64,000 nucleotides of DNA, taken from NCBI GenBank assembly GCA_041396125.1, contig JAWKZG010000009.1:124001-188000 (forward strand), read 5' to 3'. How positions within the stretch are numbered: position 1 is the first letter of the stretch; each line of letters starts with the position of its first letter. Of the stretch, positions 1-9,060 are shown piece after piece. Below the pieces are notes generated by a model. The model made no database searches and was not told the origin of the DNA. It was given only the letters and a program-made list of their open reading frames with translations. Position numbers and translations under genes: made by a program. This DNA is from JAWKZG01 sp041396125. Lineage in GTDB: Bacteria; Pseudomonadota; Gammaproteobacteria; Competibacterales; Competibacteraceae.

Positions 1-450
1 TTTGCCCTCAGCGCGACGCCGGTCACGCCAGTTCCATTTCAAGGCCATCCCGGCCAGCATCACGGCTTCACTGGAACCGATCGCTGAAGCACCGACGCCC
101 TGATCCGGTGCATGGAACAGATTCGACACAATATTGACGCAGCGCGCCTCGATAGCCGCCGTTTGCGGGTACTCGTCTTTATCGATCATGTTCTTGTCGA
201 AAGACTCCGCCATCAGCTTCTCGGCCTGCGGTTCCATCCAGGTGGTCACGAAAGTTGCCATATTCAACCGGGCATTGCCATCCAGCATCAGTTCATCATG
301 AATGATGTTATAGGCACTGTCCGGCTCCATTTCATGGTCTGGCAGCTCATATTTGGGAATTGGCCGGGTCATCACGCGGCGTCCATAAGCGGGAGTCAGC
401 AGCGTATCCATTTCGTTCAGGGAATCAAGATCCTGTTTTTTTATAACCAT
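1..450 (-). CDS. gad: Glutamate decarboxylase, N-terminal part (cut by window edge)
   Basis: This is the first 150 codons of a PLP-dependent glutamate decarboxylase, which turns glutamate into GABA while consuming a proton and commonly serves acid resistance. The reading frame runs off the left edge, so the PLP-binding lysine is not visible. Family landmarks are clear: a run DELMLDGNARLNMATF near residue 45, DKDEYPQTAAIEARCVNI near residue 85, and IGSSEAVMLAGMALKW near residue 125, each matching the same places in E. coli GadB as I remember it. The ATG at 450 follows an AGGAG. It lies 19 bases downstream of the YrhK-like gene stop and is probably the last gene of a cls / YrhK-like / gad operon. 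No glutamate/GABA antiporter is seen in the window. Confidence 0.9.
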   Translation of the reverse strand, partial: MVIKKQDLDSLNEMDTLLTPAYGRRVMTRPIPKYELPDHEMEPDSAYNIIHDELMLDGNARLNMATFVTTWMEPQAEKLMAESFDKNMIDKDEYPQTAAIEARCVNIVSNLFHAPDQGVGASAIGSSEAVMLAGMALKWNWRDRRRAEGK

Positions 451-469
451 AAGGGTGTTCTCCTGGTGT

Positions 470-1369
470 TCAGGGTACCGCAGACGTTTGCTTGCGGGAT
501 GGAGCAAGAGACATGCCGGGTGGTAGGGTGGCACCGAACAGTTCCGGAATCATCAGATAGCTTGCAACGAAAAAGCACAGTGCACCGGCAAGCGTGCAGA
601 TATTGGCGCCCCAGCTCCAGTCAGGGTATCCCGTGGCGGGCAGAAAAAAGCTGAATCCGGCAGCCAGCAGGAAGGCGATGGAACCCAGCAGGTTGATCTG
701 CACCAGCCACCAGCTGAGTTGACGCGGCTGATAGGACCAGAACTTCTGCGAAACCTCTATGACCGCCAGATAACTGGCTGCCAGAAAGCATAGACTGCCG
801 ATAATATCGGGCGTCCATATCAGGATATTCTCGGTTTCCCAGGTAAGCCCCGTGAGCATGCTGTCAGCCGTATTGAGATTAAACAGCAAAGTACCGATAA
901 ACTGTACCAGGCTGGCATTGTAGCCTGCATTATGCGGCTTCCAGGCAAACCAGCGCCAAGGCTGTTGTTGCCTGGATGCAGACGCGAAATCCGCCACATC
1001 GCCATTAATAGCCTCCAGCAACTGCAAGCCTGCCGCACTGGTAAAAAAGATTGAGCCGATCAGAAACACTATGTTGATAGCGGTAGTGTTGGCCAGTGCC
1101 AGTACTGAAAATTGCGGCCAGTTCGAGGCAAAACTACCCGCCAGAAAACAGGCCGAACCGCAAATAAACAAGACTGCAATCCACCAGGCCAAGCGCTGCG
1201 GTGCCCACAGACGCAGCCAGGGGTTGGGGCCAACAGGCGTTGCCATGAACGCACCATCCGGCTCGATTTGCAGCGGCGGCAGTCCTTTGCGATGCCAGCG
1301 CGAGTGGGCAACCCATTGCTGTCCATCCGCCAACTGCCGGGTCACCCGGAAAATGAAATACTGCATCAC
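470..1369 (-). CDS. YrhK-domain-like integral membrane protein
   Basis: A 299-residue membrane protein of unknown function. After a soluble N-terminal stretch of about 60 residues it has hydrophobic segments near residues 62-82, 90-110, 155-170, 185-205, 215-240 and 250-275. Several carry a recurring pattern of small residues followed by CFL, FLAAS or FFVASY, which suggests an internal duplication of a two-helix unit. This is what I associate with the YrhK family, but I assign it by pattern only. Its ATG overlaps the cls stop by four bases (ATGA), so translation is probably coupled, and glutamate decarboxylase follows directly. The context suggests a role in envelope or acid-stress physiology. 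No catalytic motif is visible. Confidence 0.6.
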   Translation of the reverse strand: MMQYFIFRVTRQLADGQQWVAHSRWHRKGLPPLQIEPDGAFMATPVGPNPWLRLWAPQRLAWWIAVLFICGSACFLAGSFASNWPQFSVLALANTTAINIVFLIGSIFFTSAAGLQLLEAINGDVADFASASRQQQPWRWFAWKPHNAGYNASLVQFIGTLLFNLNTADSMLTGLTWETENILIWTPDIIGSLCFLAASYLAVIEVSQKFWSYQPRQLSWWLVQINLLGSIAFLLAAGFSFFLPATGYPDWSWGANICTLAGALCFFVASYLMIPELFGATLPPGMSLAPSRKQTSAVP

Positions 1370-2808
1370 AGTACCGGACCGAGCATGGCTATAGCGTTAT
1401 TCCAGAGCCGCCGCTGCCAGCTCCAGCCTGCCACCATGGCACGGCTTACCGGCCTTGCTTGCGCGATATAGGTTTGCTGCCGCTGGCGCATCGCCGCTGT
1501 CAGTGGCCGGTCATAAAACAAAATATTGTTCTCATAATTCAACTCGAAGCTGCGTCGGTCCAGATTTGCCGAACCGATCAGTGTCAGTTCCCCATCCAGG
1601 GTCAGGGATTTGGTATGCAGGAGTCCGCCCTGATATTCAAAAATGTGGACACCGGCGGCGAGCACTTCATCGTAATAACTTCGGCTGGCAGCCGCGACAA
1701 TCCAGGAATCATTGCGCGCCGGGACTATCAGCGTGGTGTTGACGCCGCGCCGGGCGCTCGCGCATAACCCGGCCTGCATCGGCTCGTCGGGGACATAATA
1801 CGGTGTTGAGATGAGCAATTCGTGCCGCGCACTGTACATCAGCGACTCAAACAATTCCGGCATGGCGGAGTAGCGCACGGTCGGGCCGGTACCGATCACC
1901 TGTGCAGGTATACCGGAGCGGGTTGAGTGAAGGGCTGACGGCTCGGCCGGTGTCAGCAGCGGGCTAAGATCCTCGTCCACTTCGGTCATCCAGTCGCTGG
2001 CGAACAGGTATTGGTTCTGACGGGCAATCGGACCCTCAAAGCGCATGACGGCATCGACCCAGGGCGCATACTTGGCTTTGATCAGAAACGCCGGATCAGC
2101 GCAGTTCTGGCTGCCGCAATAAGTAATGGCATTATCGATAACCACAATCTTGCGGTGATTGCGCAGATCGATACGTCCGTACAGCGGTCGCAAAAGGCGC
2201 AATAAAGGATTGCCGATGGGCAGTGCTGCAGCCAGCCGGACCCCGGCTGCAGCCATAGCCTGCCAGTGCCGGGATTCGATTAGCGTGCGCGAGCCAAGAG
2301 CATCGGCCATCGCACGACAGATAACACCGCGGGCGGCCGCCCGTTGCAGTGCCGCAGCTATTTTGCGGCCGTTATTATCCGGCAGCCAGATATAAAACAA
2401 CAGATGCACATGGTCCCGGGCCGCATCGATATCAGCCACCATGGCATCAATAGTGGCGTTTGAGTCCGGCAGTAATTGCGCCCGATTGCCGCCGACGGGT
2501 TGAAAACCGTTGATGGTTTGTCCGACCTGAAACAGGTGTGCGTAATGCTGCGGCAGATTGATCTCGTCAGGCAGCGGACTGGCAGTGACCCCGGCTGCGT
2601 CTGGCAGGCGGGCGAGTACCTGCCGTACGCGCAGCAGGCGCTGGCGACCAATATTGGTTTCACCCAACAGGATATAAGCCAGGATGCCCAGCACCGGAAA
2701 CACCAGAATAACCACTACCCAGGCAACCCGCGAAGCAGGTTCCCGATGCGGTCGCAACAATACCCTTACGATAAGTGCGAGCTGAAGGAGGATATGTAAT
2801 AGGAGCAA
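1366..2808 (-). CDS. cls: Cardiolipin synthase (phospholipase D superfamily)
   Basis: A 480-residue cardiolipin synthase, which joins two phosphatidylglycerol molecules at the inner membrane. Two transmembrane segments occupy residues 1-55. Two HKD motifs follow: NHRKIVVIDN with GSQNCADP, and HTKSLTLDGELTLIGSANLD. This is the standard arrangement of bacterial Cls proteins, and the length is normal. Upstream (to the right) there is a gap of about 95 bases before yajD, so it is probably the first gene of the minus-strand operon that continues into the YrhK-like gene and glutamate decarboxylase. Which of the several Cls paralogue classes it belongs to cannot be settled by eye. Confidence 0.92.
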   Translation of the reverse strand: MLLLHILLQLALIVRVLLRPHREPASRVAWVVVILVFPVLGILAYILLGETNIGRQRLLRVRQVLARLPDAAGVTASPLPDEINLPQHYAHLFQVGQTINGFQPVGGNRAQLLPDSNATIDAMVADIDAARDHVHLLFYIWLPDNNGRKIAAALQRAAARGVICRAMADALGSRTLIESRHWQAMAAAGVRLAAALPIGNPLLRLLRPLYGRIDLRNHRKIVVIDNAITYCGSQNCADPAFLIKAKYAPWVDAVMRFEGPIARQNQYLFASDWMTEVDEDLSPLLTPAEPSALHSTRSGIPAQVIGTGPTVRYSAMPELFESLMYSARHELLISTPYYVPDEPMQAGLCASARRGVNTTLIVPARNDSWIVAAASRSYYDEVLAAGVHIFEYQGGLLHTKSLTLDGELTLIGSANLDRRSFELNYENNILFYDRPLTAAMRQRQQTYIAQARPVSRAMVAGWSWQRRLWNNAIAMLGPVL

Positions 2809-2903
2809 ACGATTGACTTAAGGTTACAGCGCAGAGCAGCAAAAGTGGCGCGCATTATCAGACGTTGAGGTGAAAACCGCCGCAAACGCCCGCCAAGAGC
2901 GGG

Positions 2904-3293
2904 TTACTCTTTGCGCTTGAGTAAATCCGCCAGGGCTTCGAACGGCTTGTGTGTCACGGTTTCCTGATCAGGGCTGGCAGGGGTTGAACTGCCGCCCCAT
3001 TGTGCATCGATAAAGCGCGCATGTTCATTATCGTGACAATACAGGCAGAGCAATTCCCAGTTGCTGCCATCCGGCGGATTATTGTCATGATTGTGGTCGC
3101 GGTGATGTACTGTCAATTCGCGCAGATTGCTGTGGGTGAATTCGCGCTCGCAGCGACCGCAGATCCACGGGTACATTTTCAGCGCCTGGGCCCGATAACC
3201 GCGTTCCCGCTCCACCCGGTTGCGGTGGGTCTGCTCGATCAGCTGATCAACTTTATTGGCCGGATTTGCTGGTTTTGGTTTGTATCTGTTCAT
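2904..3293 (-). CDS. yajD: YajD-type HNH nuclease-family protein
   Basis: A 129-residue protein with the YajD HNH fold. A CGRCEREF zinc knuckle near residue 45 is followed by the core RELTVHHRDHNHDNNP (residues 58-73) and then WELLCLYCHDNEH (residues 78-90), so two CxxC pairs surround the HH of the nuclease motif. The block from YPWICGRC to CLYCHD closely resembles E. coli YajD. The family is classed as an HNH nuclease, but its cellular role is not established. It is oriented like cls but is separated by about 95 bases. The C-terminal 25 residues are low in conserved signal. Confidence 0.88.
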   Translation of the reverse strand: MNRYKPKPANPANKVDQLIEQTHRNRVERERGYRAQALKMYPWICGRCEREFTHSNLRELTVHHRDHNHDNNPPDGSNWELLCLYCHDNEHARFIDAQWGGSSTPASPDQETVTHKPFEALADLLKRKE

Positions 3294-3484
3294 GGTTCAC
3301 CCACGCTGGTAATGGAACTGGCTGCAGCCTGACAACTAAGAGTATACCCATTCCTATACGGCTTGCATCTGGCTTCTGGTAGGCAGAGTTTATCTCCCCT
3401 GCTGAAATCCGCCTGATCCCACGCGCGGCTTCAGCCAAATCGACCCACCCTTGCCCTAGCCAAGTCGTTTGGTCTCTCAATCCT

Positions 3485-4363
3485 TTAAAAAGGTGGCTGC
3501 TGCATCATGCCAAGCCTTAGCGCAACGCCAGCGTTCAGGCCCATATTCAAGCCTACCATCGTGACGAAACCCGATGGCATAAACGGAAACTGACTGGGCA
3601 TGATGCTGCCGTCCAGTAAACGCATGAATTCCCGATAAACAAACTCCAAGGGCACCTTGAAACCAAACATGAAAATTGTGGCAGAGCCGCCACCGATAAA
3701 CGCCGCGCCGATATCCAGCAATACAAAAGTGCCACAGATGTCTTCACTACTTAACACCGCGCCCGCTGATGGCACTTTATAGATTGCCCCGATACTGGGG
3801 AATGATACCGGAGCAATTGTCCCGTCAATGGGAAATCCGGTATCAAGTCCTATTGATAAGCCACCCGCCAGGGCGTAGAACCATTCGGTCTGGGTTGGAT
3901 TTGATTTCTCTTGCAGACCAAGATGAAAATATTGTCCGGTAAAACAGGCAATACCAAAATCACCACCACCGGAACCCACAAACCGCCAGTTGGGTATCGG
4001 GTTCATGGTTCTCAACAGCCAGTTGATAAACTGGTTAAGGTGGTCAGGATTAGCGGCTTGCGTGGGATGAGTGACAGGCTGGCGCGGCAAGTTACCAGTC
4101 GGCGGAAGAATCAGATTGGACGACTGGCCGGGTTCTTCAGGCAGAGGATCAGGATGATAGATTTTCTCATTCACCTGAATCATATTTTTATTGATAATAG
4201 GTTCGCGATGGCGCCGGGTGAATTTACCGATATGATCGAAATTGCCATAGATCGCTGCTGAATAAGCGCTCAGCGAATCACCCGGCTGGACATTAATAGA
4301 GCGGTCTGCATTAACAATAACAACACGATCTCCCCACATATAACTCACAGGCAGAAAACTCAT
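3485..4363 (-). CDS. LysM-like hypothetical protein
   Basis: A 292-residue protein that I do not recognise as a whole. Residues 20-72 read as a LysM-like repeat (VQPGDSLSAYSAAIYG, then a NKNMIQVNEKIYHP end), although the central part is unusual for LysM. A proline-rich linker (about residues 73-105) leads into a glycine-rich, hydrophobic C-terminal region (150-292) with several possible membrane or beta segments. There is no signal peptide. LysM-like modules of this kind occur in peptidoglycan-binding proteins and in tail- or secretion-associated proteins, and the sequence does not decide between these. A second, frameshifted LysM gene lies at 12366-12820. The gene stands alone, with 190 to 360 non-coding bases on either side. 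Confidence 0.5.
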   Translation of the reverse strand: MSFLPVSYMWGDRVVIVNADRSINVQPGDSLSAYSAAIYGNFDHIGKFTRRHREPIINKNMIQVNEKIYHPDPLPEEPGQSSNLILPPTGNLPRQPVTHPTQAANPDHLNQFINWLLRTMNPIPNWRFVGSGGGDFGIACFTGQYFHLGLQEKSNPTQTEWFYALAGGLSIGLDTGFPIDGTIAPVSFPSIGAIYKVPSAGAVLSSEDICGTFVLLDIGAAFIGGGSATIFMFGFKVPLEFVYREFMRLLDGSIMPSQFPFMPSGFVTMVGLNMGLNAGVALRLGMMQQPPF

Positions 4364-4726
4364 TTTTCGCTCCCGTCATTATGCTTATAAAGGCAGTTGT
4401 AATATAAAAAATATTACGTTATTTATTATCCTCAATCGCTTTCATCTTGCCAGAAAATGCCCTTCAAGTAATCTCGCAGGCTGTTCTGCCAGGTTTTCAG
4501 CAACCTCGTGGCAGCATATCCATGCTTGAACTGAACCGCAGAAAAACTTAAACAGACTACTTTTTACCCTGATATGTCCCGCTGTATGAAACTAAGCTGA
4601 AATGCCCTGTCTGCGCTGCAAAAGCCTGGCTTGCCCGTTTTCACTCTGTGCCCTAGACTTGATAAAGCATCACTAATTGCAACCGTTAGAACTATCAAAA
4701 TCACTATGATTTAGGAGGAGAGCGTT
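4364..4726. other. Intergenic region, divergent promoters expected
   Basis: These 363 bases lie between the divergent LysM-like gene and tctC and have no convincing coding sequence. The left third is AT-rich. An AGGAGGAG ribosome binding site for tctC sits at the right edge. I see no clear operator or riboswitch. Confidence 0.5.
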
Positions 4727-5704
4727 ATGCGCCGCATGCTGACCGTGCTTGCTGTAGTCACACTGGCCTTTGGGCTGCAAAACCTGGCCCGGGCCGAATG
4801 GCCGGAAAAACCCGTTAAGATCATCGTACCGTTCAAGGCTGGTGGTACTTCGGATCAGGTCGCCCGAGCCTTTCAGGCCGCGATCCAGGAAAACGACATC
4901 CTGCCGCAACCCACCACCATCATTAACGTTGGCGGCCATTATTCCATCGGTGCCCGTCAGGTGATGGAAGCCGACCCGGATGGGTATACCTTTCTGGTTC
5001 TGCATGTCGCACTGATGGGCGGCGAAGCCGGCGGCATGTTCGATTTCGGTTATCGGGATTTCGCCCCAGTAGCTGCAACCGGACAATTCTGCGTTTTGCC
5101 CATGGTGCGCAAAGACTCCGGCATTAATTCAGTCGATGAACTGCTGACCAAAGCCAAAGCCGAGCCGGACACCCTGCTGTTTGGTGCCAATCTGGGTGCC
5201 ATCAACCATATGGCCGGACTCATGCTGCAAAATACCGAGCTGGGTGCCAAATTCCGCTTCGTGCAGATTGGCGGCGGCACAGCCAACTACACGGCCCTGA
5301 CCGGTGCGCAAACCCATGTCACGGTGTTGTCAGGCGCGGAAGTGATCAACTTCACCCGTCTGCCGGACGGTAGCGACAACCCCGAAGCACAGATCAAACC
5401 ACTGGCCTACACTGGTGCCGAACGCAACCCGCGCCTGCCGGAAATGCCAACCATGAAAGAGCTGGGCCGTGATATGGAGTTTTGTATCGACAGCTGGTGG
5501 TTCGCCCCCAAAGACACCCCGGCAGAAGCCATACAGGGCATGGCGGCAGCACTGGAAAAAGCCTCCGCGTCAGATCGTATCACTGAGTTTTATGACATTC
5601 AGGCGTTTGCACCGACCTTTTTGCAGGGTGAAGCCTTAAAGAAAAGCCTGGATGACACCTGGGCACGAGTCGAGCCGGTTGCCAAGCAGGCCAAACAAAA
5701 ATAA
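4727..5704 (+). CDS. tctC: Tripartite tricarboxylate transporter, periplasmic binding protein (TctC/Bug family)
   Basis: A 325-residue periplasmic solute receptor of the TctC/Bug family. It captures a carboxylated solute and hands it to the TctB/TctA membrane pair. A signal peptide of about 23 residues ends in ARA before EWPEKPVKIIVPF, the typical mature start of this family. The AGGT-SDQVAR segment and DPDGYTFLVLH match the ligand-binding loops. The start is fixed by a strong AGGAGGAG seven bases upstream of the ATG. tctB begins 37 bases after its stop, and tctA follows, giving a complete three-gene transporter. The substrate cannot be told from sequence, since the family binds citrate, tartrate, terephthalate and many others. 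Confidence 0.9.
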   Translation: MRRMLTVLAVVTLAFGLQNLARAEWPEKPVKIIVPFKAGGTSDQVARAFQAAIQENDILPQPTTIINVGGHYSIGARQVMEADPDGYTFLVLHVALMGGEAGGMFDFGYRDFAPVAATGQFCVLPMVRKDSGINSVDELLTKAKAEPDTLLFGANLGAINHMAGLMLQNTELGAKFRFVQIGGGTANYTALTGAQTHVTVLSGAEVINFTRLPDGSDNPEAQIKPLAYTGAERNPRLPEMPTMKELGRDMEFCIDSWWFAPKDTPAEAIQGMAAALEKASASDRITEFYDIQAFAPTFLQGEALKKSLDDTWARVEPVAKQAKQK

Positions 5705-5741
5705 AGCCCTGCACTAACCGATAAGATTCAAAAAAATAATA

Positions 5742-6224
5742 ATGCGTGAGACTGCTGATCCGCGTACCGATATTGGTGTTGCGCTGCTGCTGATTGTCAT
5801 CTGCGGCGCAGTGCTTTGGGAAACGCGCACGATTCCGCCGGGCGTCTTCGAGCCACTCGGTTCAGCGCCGGTACCGCAAATGGCGGCGATTTTGATCATT
5901 CTGCTGTGCCTGCTGGTACTGCTGCGCGCTGTCCTGCGGTTGCGGCAATGGTCCAGCGTTGATCATGATCAGGACGAAGGCCCGCCGCACCGGCTGGATG
6001 CTGCAGTGGTGTTTGGCCTGACCGTGCTATATGTCCTGGCCATGCAGTTGCGGCTGGTCACTTTTGCGATCATGACCGCAATATTTCTGTTCCTGACGAT
6101 TGGCTGGCTGATCCGCTTCAAGTGGCGACGTCTGCCGGTGCTGGCGCTGGTCGCTGTTATCACGGGGTATGGCTGTCAGTATGTGTTCACCCGCATTTTT
6201 ATCGTTGATCTGCCAGGGCTCTAA
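5742..6224 (+). CDS. tctB: Tripartite tricarboxylate transporter, small permease (TctB)
   Basis: A 160-residue protein with four predicted membrane helices (about residues 12-30, 45-65, 95-130 split in two, and 135-155). This is the size and topology of TctB subunits, which pair with TctA in sodium-driven TTT transporters. It lies between tctC (37 bases upstream) and tctA (six bases downstream), so the assignment rests on topology plus position. TctB sequences are poorly conserved in general. Confidence 0.85.
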   Translation: MRETADPRTDIGVALLLIVICGAVLWETRTIPPGVFEPLGSAPVPQMAAILIILLCLLVLLRAVLRLRQWSSVDHDQDEGPPHRLDAAVVFGLTVLYVLAMQLRLVTFAIMTAIFLFLTIGWLIRFKWRRLPVLALVAVITGYGCQYVFTRIFIVDLPGL

Positions 6225-6230
6225 GCACTT

Positions 6231-7733
6231 ATGGACAGTCTGATAGCCGGACTGATGACCGGGCTTGCCCTGGTCTTTCAGCCGATGCCGTTTTTTTACT
6301 GCCTGCTCGGTGTAGTGCTGGGGATTGCTGTTGGCGCGATACCGGGCCTGACCGGTGCCATGCTGATCGCACTGACCCTGCCGCTCACCTTTTACATGCC
6401 CCCCACGCATGCCGTCATACTGCTGGTGGCCATGTACGTCGGCGCGGTAACCGGCGGGCTGATCACCGCCACCCTGCTGCGCATGCCGGGTACGCCCTCC
6501 AATGTCATGACCACGTTTGACGGCTATCCAATGGCCAAATCCGGTCGACCGGGCCGGGCGCTTGGTCTGGGCATCAGCGCCTCTTTCGTGGGTGGGCTGG
6601 TATCCTGGCTGGCGCTGTTTCTGTTGGCAAAACCGCTGTCTATCTGGGCCACCCGCTTTGGCCCTTTTGAATATTTCACCTTGATCCTGATGGCGATGGT
6701 GCTGATTGCATCGGTCAGTCAGGGCAGCATGATCAAGGGGCTGATCGCCGGACTGCTCGGCATGCTGGTATCAATGCCCGGTGTCGATCCTTCATCAGGC
6801 CAGCCGCGCCTGACCTGGGACTGGTATATGCTGAATGGCGGCCTCAAGCTGCTGCCGGTGCTGATCGGCATCTTCGCGGTCAGTCAGATCATCAATGATA
6901 TTGTCGGCATCGGTCGCAAGCTGGAACGCATCGATGCATCCAACCGGGGCCTGCTCATGACCCTGCGCGACTGGCGGGTACAGGCGGTTAACCTGATCCG
7001 CTCCTCGGTGATCGGCACCTGGGTCGGCATATTGCCGGGTGTGGGTGCGTCCATTGGTTCGGTCATCGCCTATACCACCACCAAGAACATGTCGAAAACC
7101 CCGGAGAAATTCGGTCACGGCTCGGAAGAAGGCATTGTGGCATCAGAAGCGGCCAATAATGCCACCGTCGGTGGCGCGTTGATTCCGCTGATCAGCATGG
7201 GGATTCCCGGCTCGGTGATTGATGCTATTCTGATCGGTGCGCTGATGATCCATTCGATCCAGCCGGGGCCAACTCTGTTTCTGACCAATGCCGATGTGGT
7301 CTGGGCCATGATCGCCGCCTGCCTGGTGGCCAATGTGCTGATGTATCTGGTCATGCTCGGCACGGTCGGCTGGGTGGCCCGCCTGGCGCAACTGCCGCGC
7401 ACCTATCTGTTGCCGATTATTATTGTCTTCTGTGTGGTCGGCTCGTTCGGGCTGGACAATACCCTGTTCGATGTCTGGGTCATGCTGATCTTCGGACTGT
7501 TAGGCTTCGCGCTGGAACGCGCCCGATATCCACTCGGGCCGTTTGTTATCGGTTTTGTACTGGCCCCGTTGATGGAAGAAAAACTGCGCTCAGGACTCAT
7601 GATGACAGCCGGCTCGATTGAACCCATCTTCACCCGCCCGATGGCCTTGTCGTTTCTGCTGATTGCCCTGTTTCTGCTGCTATGGTCCCTCTACAGCGAA
7701 CACAAACAGCGCAAAAAAGCCAGCGTAGCCTAG
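6231..7733 (+). CDS. tctA: Tripartite tricarboxylate transporter, large permease (TctA)
   Basis: A 500-residue membrane protein with roughly 12 hydrophobic segments. It carries TctA family landmarks: GAIPGLTGAMLIALTLPLTF near residue 35, and a second related motif GILPGVGASIGSVIAYTTTK near residue 265 (the internal repeat of the family), followed by GIVASEAANNATVGGALIPL and GIPGSV. TctA is the conducting subunit for solute uptake. The start is six bases downstream of tctB, and the three genes form one operon. A weak hairpin with a short T run follows the stop. Confidence 0.95.
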   Translation: MDSLIAGLMTGLALVFQPMPFFYCLLGVVLGIAVGAIPGLTGAMLIALTLPLTFYMPPTHAVILLVAMYVGAVTGGLITATLLRMPGTPSNVMTTFDGYPMAKSGRPGRALGLGISASFVGGLVSWLALFLLAKPLSIWATRFGPFEYFTLILMAMVLIASVSQGSMIKGLIAGLLGMLVSMPGVDPSSGQPRLTWDWYMLNGGLKLLPVLIGIFAVSQIINDIVGIGRKLERIDASNRGLLMTLRDWRVQAVNLIRSSVIGTWVGILPGVGASIGSVIAYTTTKNMSKTPEKFGHGSEEGIVASEAANNATVGGALIPLISMGIPGSVIDAILIGALMIHSIQPGPTLFLTNADVVWAMIAACLVANVLMYLVMLGTVGWVARLAQLPRTYLLPIIIVFCVVGSFGLDNTLFDVWVMLIFGLLGFALERARYPLGPFVIGFVLAPLMEEKLRSGLMMTAGSIEPIFTRPMALSFLLIALFLLLWSLYSEHKQRKKASVA

Positions 7734-7745
7734 CAACAAAACGGC

Positions 7746-7765
7746 GCGGGAAACGATCCCGCTTT
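7746..7765 (+). terminator. Possible weak terminator after tctA
   Basis: GCGGGA and TCCCGC form a six-base-pair stem with a five-base loop, followed by TTTC. The stem is short, so transcription may continue into the next gene. Confidence 0.35.
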
Positions 7766-7793
7766 CGGCGCAAAAAGATACATAGGGTTCTCG

Positions 7794-8753
7794 ATGAAAA
7801 AACTGATATTAAAAATTCTTCCCGTAGTAGATATAATACTTATACCATTCGTCTATCTTGCTGGATGGTTGCTAAAAATCATTCGTAGAGCTGGAGTAAA
7901 AAATCTGCCGAGATGCAAGAATTCTCTAATGAATATAGGCGTATTTCCAATACGTAATCACTACTACGAACCGCAATTTGACAATCGAAACCCTACACCT
8001 GATTTTTCTCAAGACAGAAATTTACCAGGAATAAAATGGAATATCCCTGAGCAATTGGAGATGCTTAAATCGTTTACTTTTTCCAAAGAATTACTTGATA
8101 TTCCAAAAGAAAAAACAGAATCAACAGAATTTTATTTGAATAACGGTGCATTTCTATCAGGAGATGCTGAATATTGGTATCAGATAATTCGTGCTATTAA
8201 GCCCAAAAAAATATTTGAAATTGGCAGTGGAAATTCAACATTAATGGCAATCAATGCCATCAAAAAGAATCGTGAAGAAAATCCAAACTACAAATGTGAG
8301 CACATTTGTATTGAGCCTTATGAAATGCCTTGGCTTGAGAAAACCAGCGTATCTGTAATCAGAAAAAAAGTTGAAAATGTAGAACTGTCATTTTTTTCTC
8401 AGCTTCAAGAAAATGACATCCTGTTTATTGATTCATCGCACATTATACGCCCCCAAGGTGATGTCCTTTTTGAATATCTTGAATTATTGCCTTCTCTCAA
8501 AAAAGGGGTAATTGTTCATATTCATGATATTTTTTCGCCCAAGAATTATCTAAAAGAATGGATGCAAGATGAGGTTAGGTTTTGGAACGAACAATATTTA
8601 TTAGAGGCGTTTCTTTCACATAATAGTAGTTGGAAAATTCTTGGTGCTCTCAACTACCTGCATCACAACCATTATGAGAAATTTAAGTTAGTAGCGCCAT
8701 TCTTATCACCTGAACGGGAACCAGGGTCGTTCTACATTCAAAAAATCGACTAA
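7794..8753 (+). CDS. Class I SAM-dependent methyltransferase-like protein, AT-rich
   Basis: A 319-residue protein with a Rossmann methyltransferase core. IFEIGSGNSTLMAINAIK (about residues 141-158) is motif I for SAM binding, CEHICIEPYEMPW (about 170-182) is motif II, and NDILFIDSSHIIRPQGDV (about 208-225) with GVIVHIHDIF gives motifs IV and V. The pattern is that of the Methyltransf_24 type, often found near polysaccharide or glycan genes. The N-terminus has one hydrophobic segment (residues 5-28) that may anchor it in the membrane. The gene is visibly richer in A and T than its neighbours (many AAA, AAT, ATT codons), which suggests horizontal acquisition. No glycan genes are adjacent, so the substrate is unknown. 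Confidence 0.7.
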   Translation: MKKLILKILPVVDIILIPFVYLAGWLLKIIRRAGVKNLPRCKNSLMNIGVFPIRNHYYEPQFDNRNPTPDFSQDRNLPGIKWNIPEQLEMLKSFTFSKELLDIPKEKTESTEFYLNNGAFLSGDAEYWYQIIRAIKPKKIFEIGSGNSTLMAINAIKKNREENPNYKCEHICIEPYEMPWLEKTSVSVIRKKVENVELSFFSQLQENDILFIDSSHIIRPQGDVLFEYLELLPSLKKGVIVHIHDIFSPKNYLKEWMQDEVRFWNEQYLLEAFLSHNSSWKILGALNYLHHNHYEKFKLVAPFLSPEREPGSFYIQKID

Positions 8754-9060
8754 CGAATAAAGCTGATCATGCGAGCGAAGCAAACCACGATCTGAACCGT
8801 TTATTGGACAAGCCCGCTGTCTGCGGATGGATCAGACGCTCTTGAAAATGTCTTTTGAGCATCCCCTTACATACATCTCTAGAAAGACACAGAAAATAAT
8901 CGGAGTCGAGCCATACTTTAACTCATGCAGAATGCGATCGGCAACACCCTTGAGGATCGTGAAAAGCACTGTAGATTATACCCCAGTCAATGATTTCTGA
9001 GTAATCGTCCATTGTTATTCGATATTTATTATACTCAACCCACCATCCATCTCAGTATTT
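8754..9060. other. Intergenic region between convergent genes
   Basis: About 300 bases between convergent genes with no ORF I would support and no clear terminator. The composition changes from AT-rich to mixed. Confidence 0.4.

Noticed and set aside
3294..3484. A 75-codon minus-strand frame between yajD and the LysM-like gene
   Set aside because: It overlaps the yajD start, lacks a ribosome binding site and has no recognisable feature.
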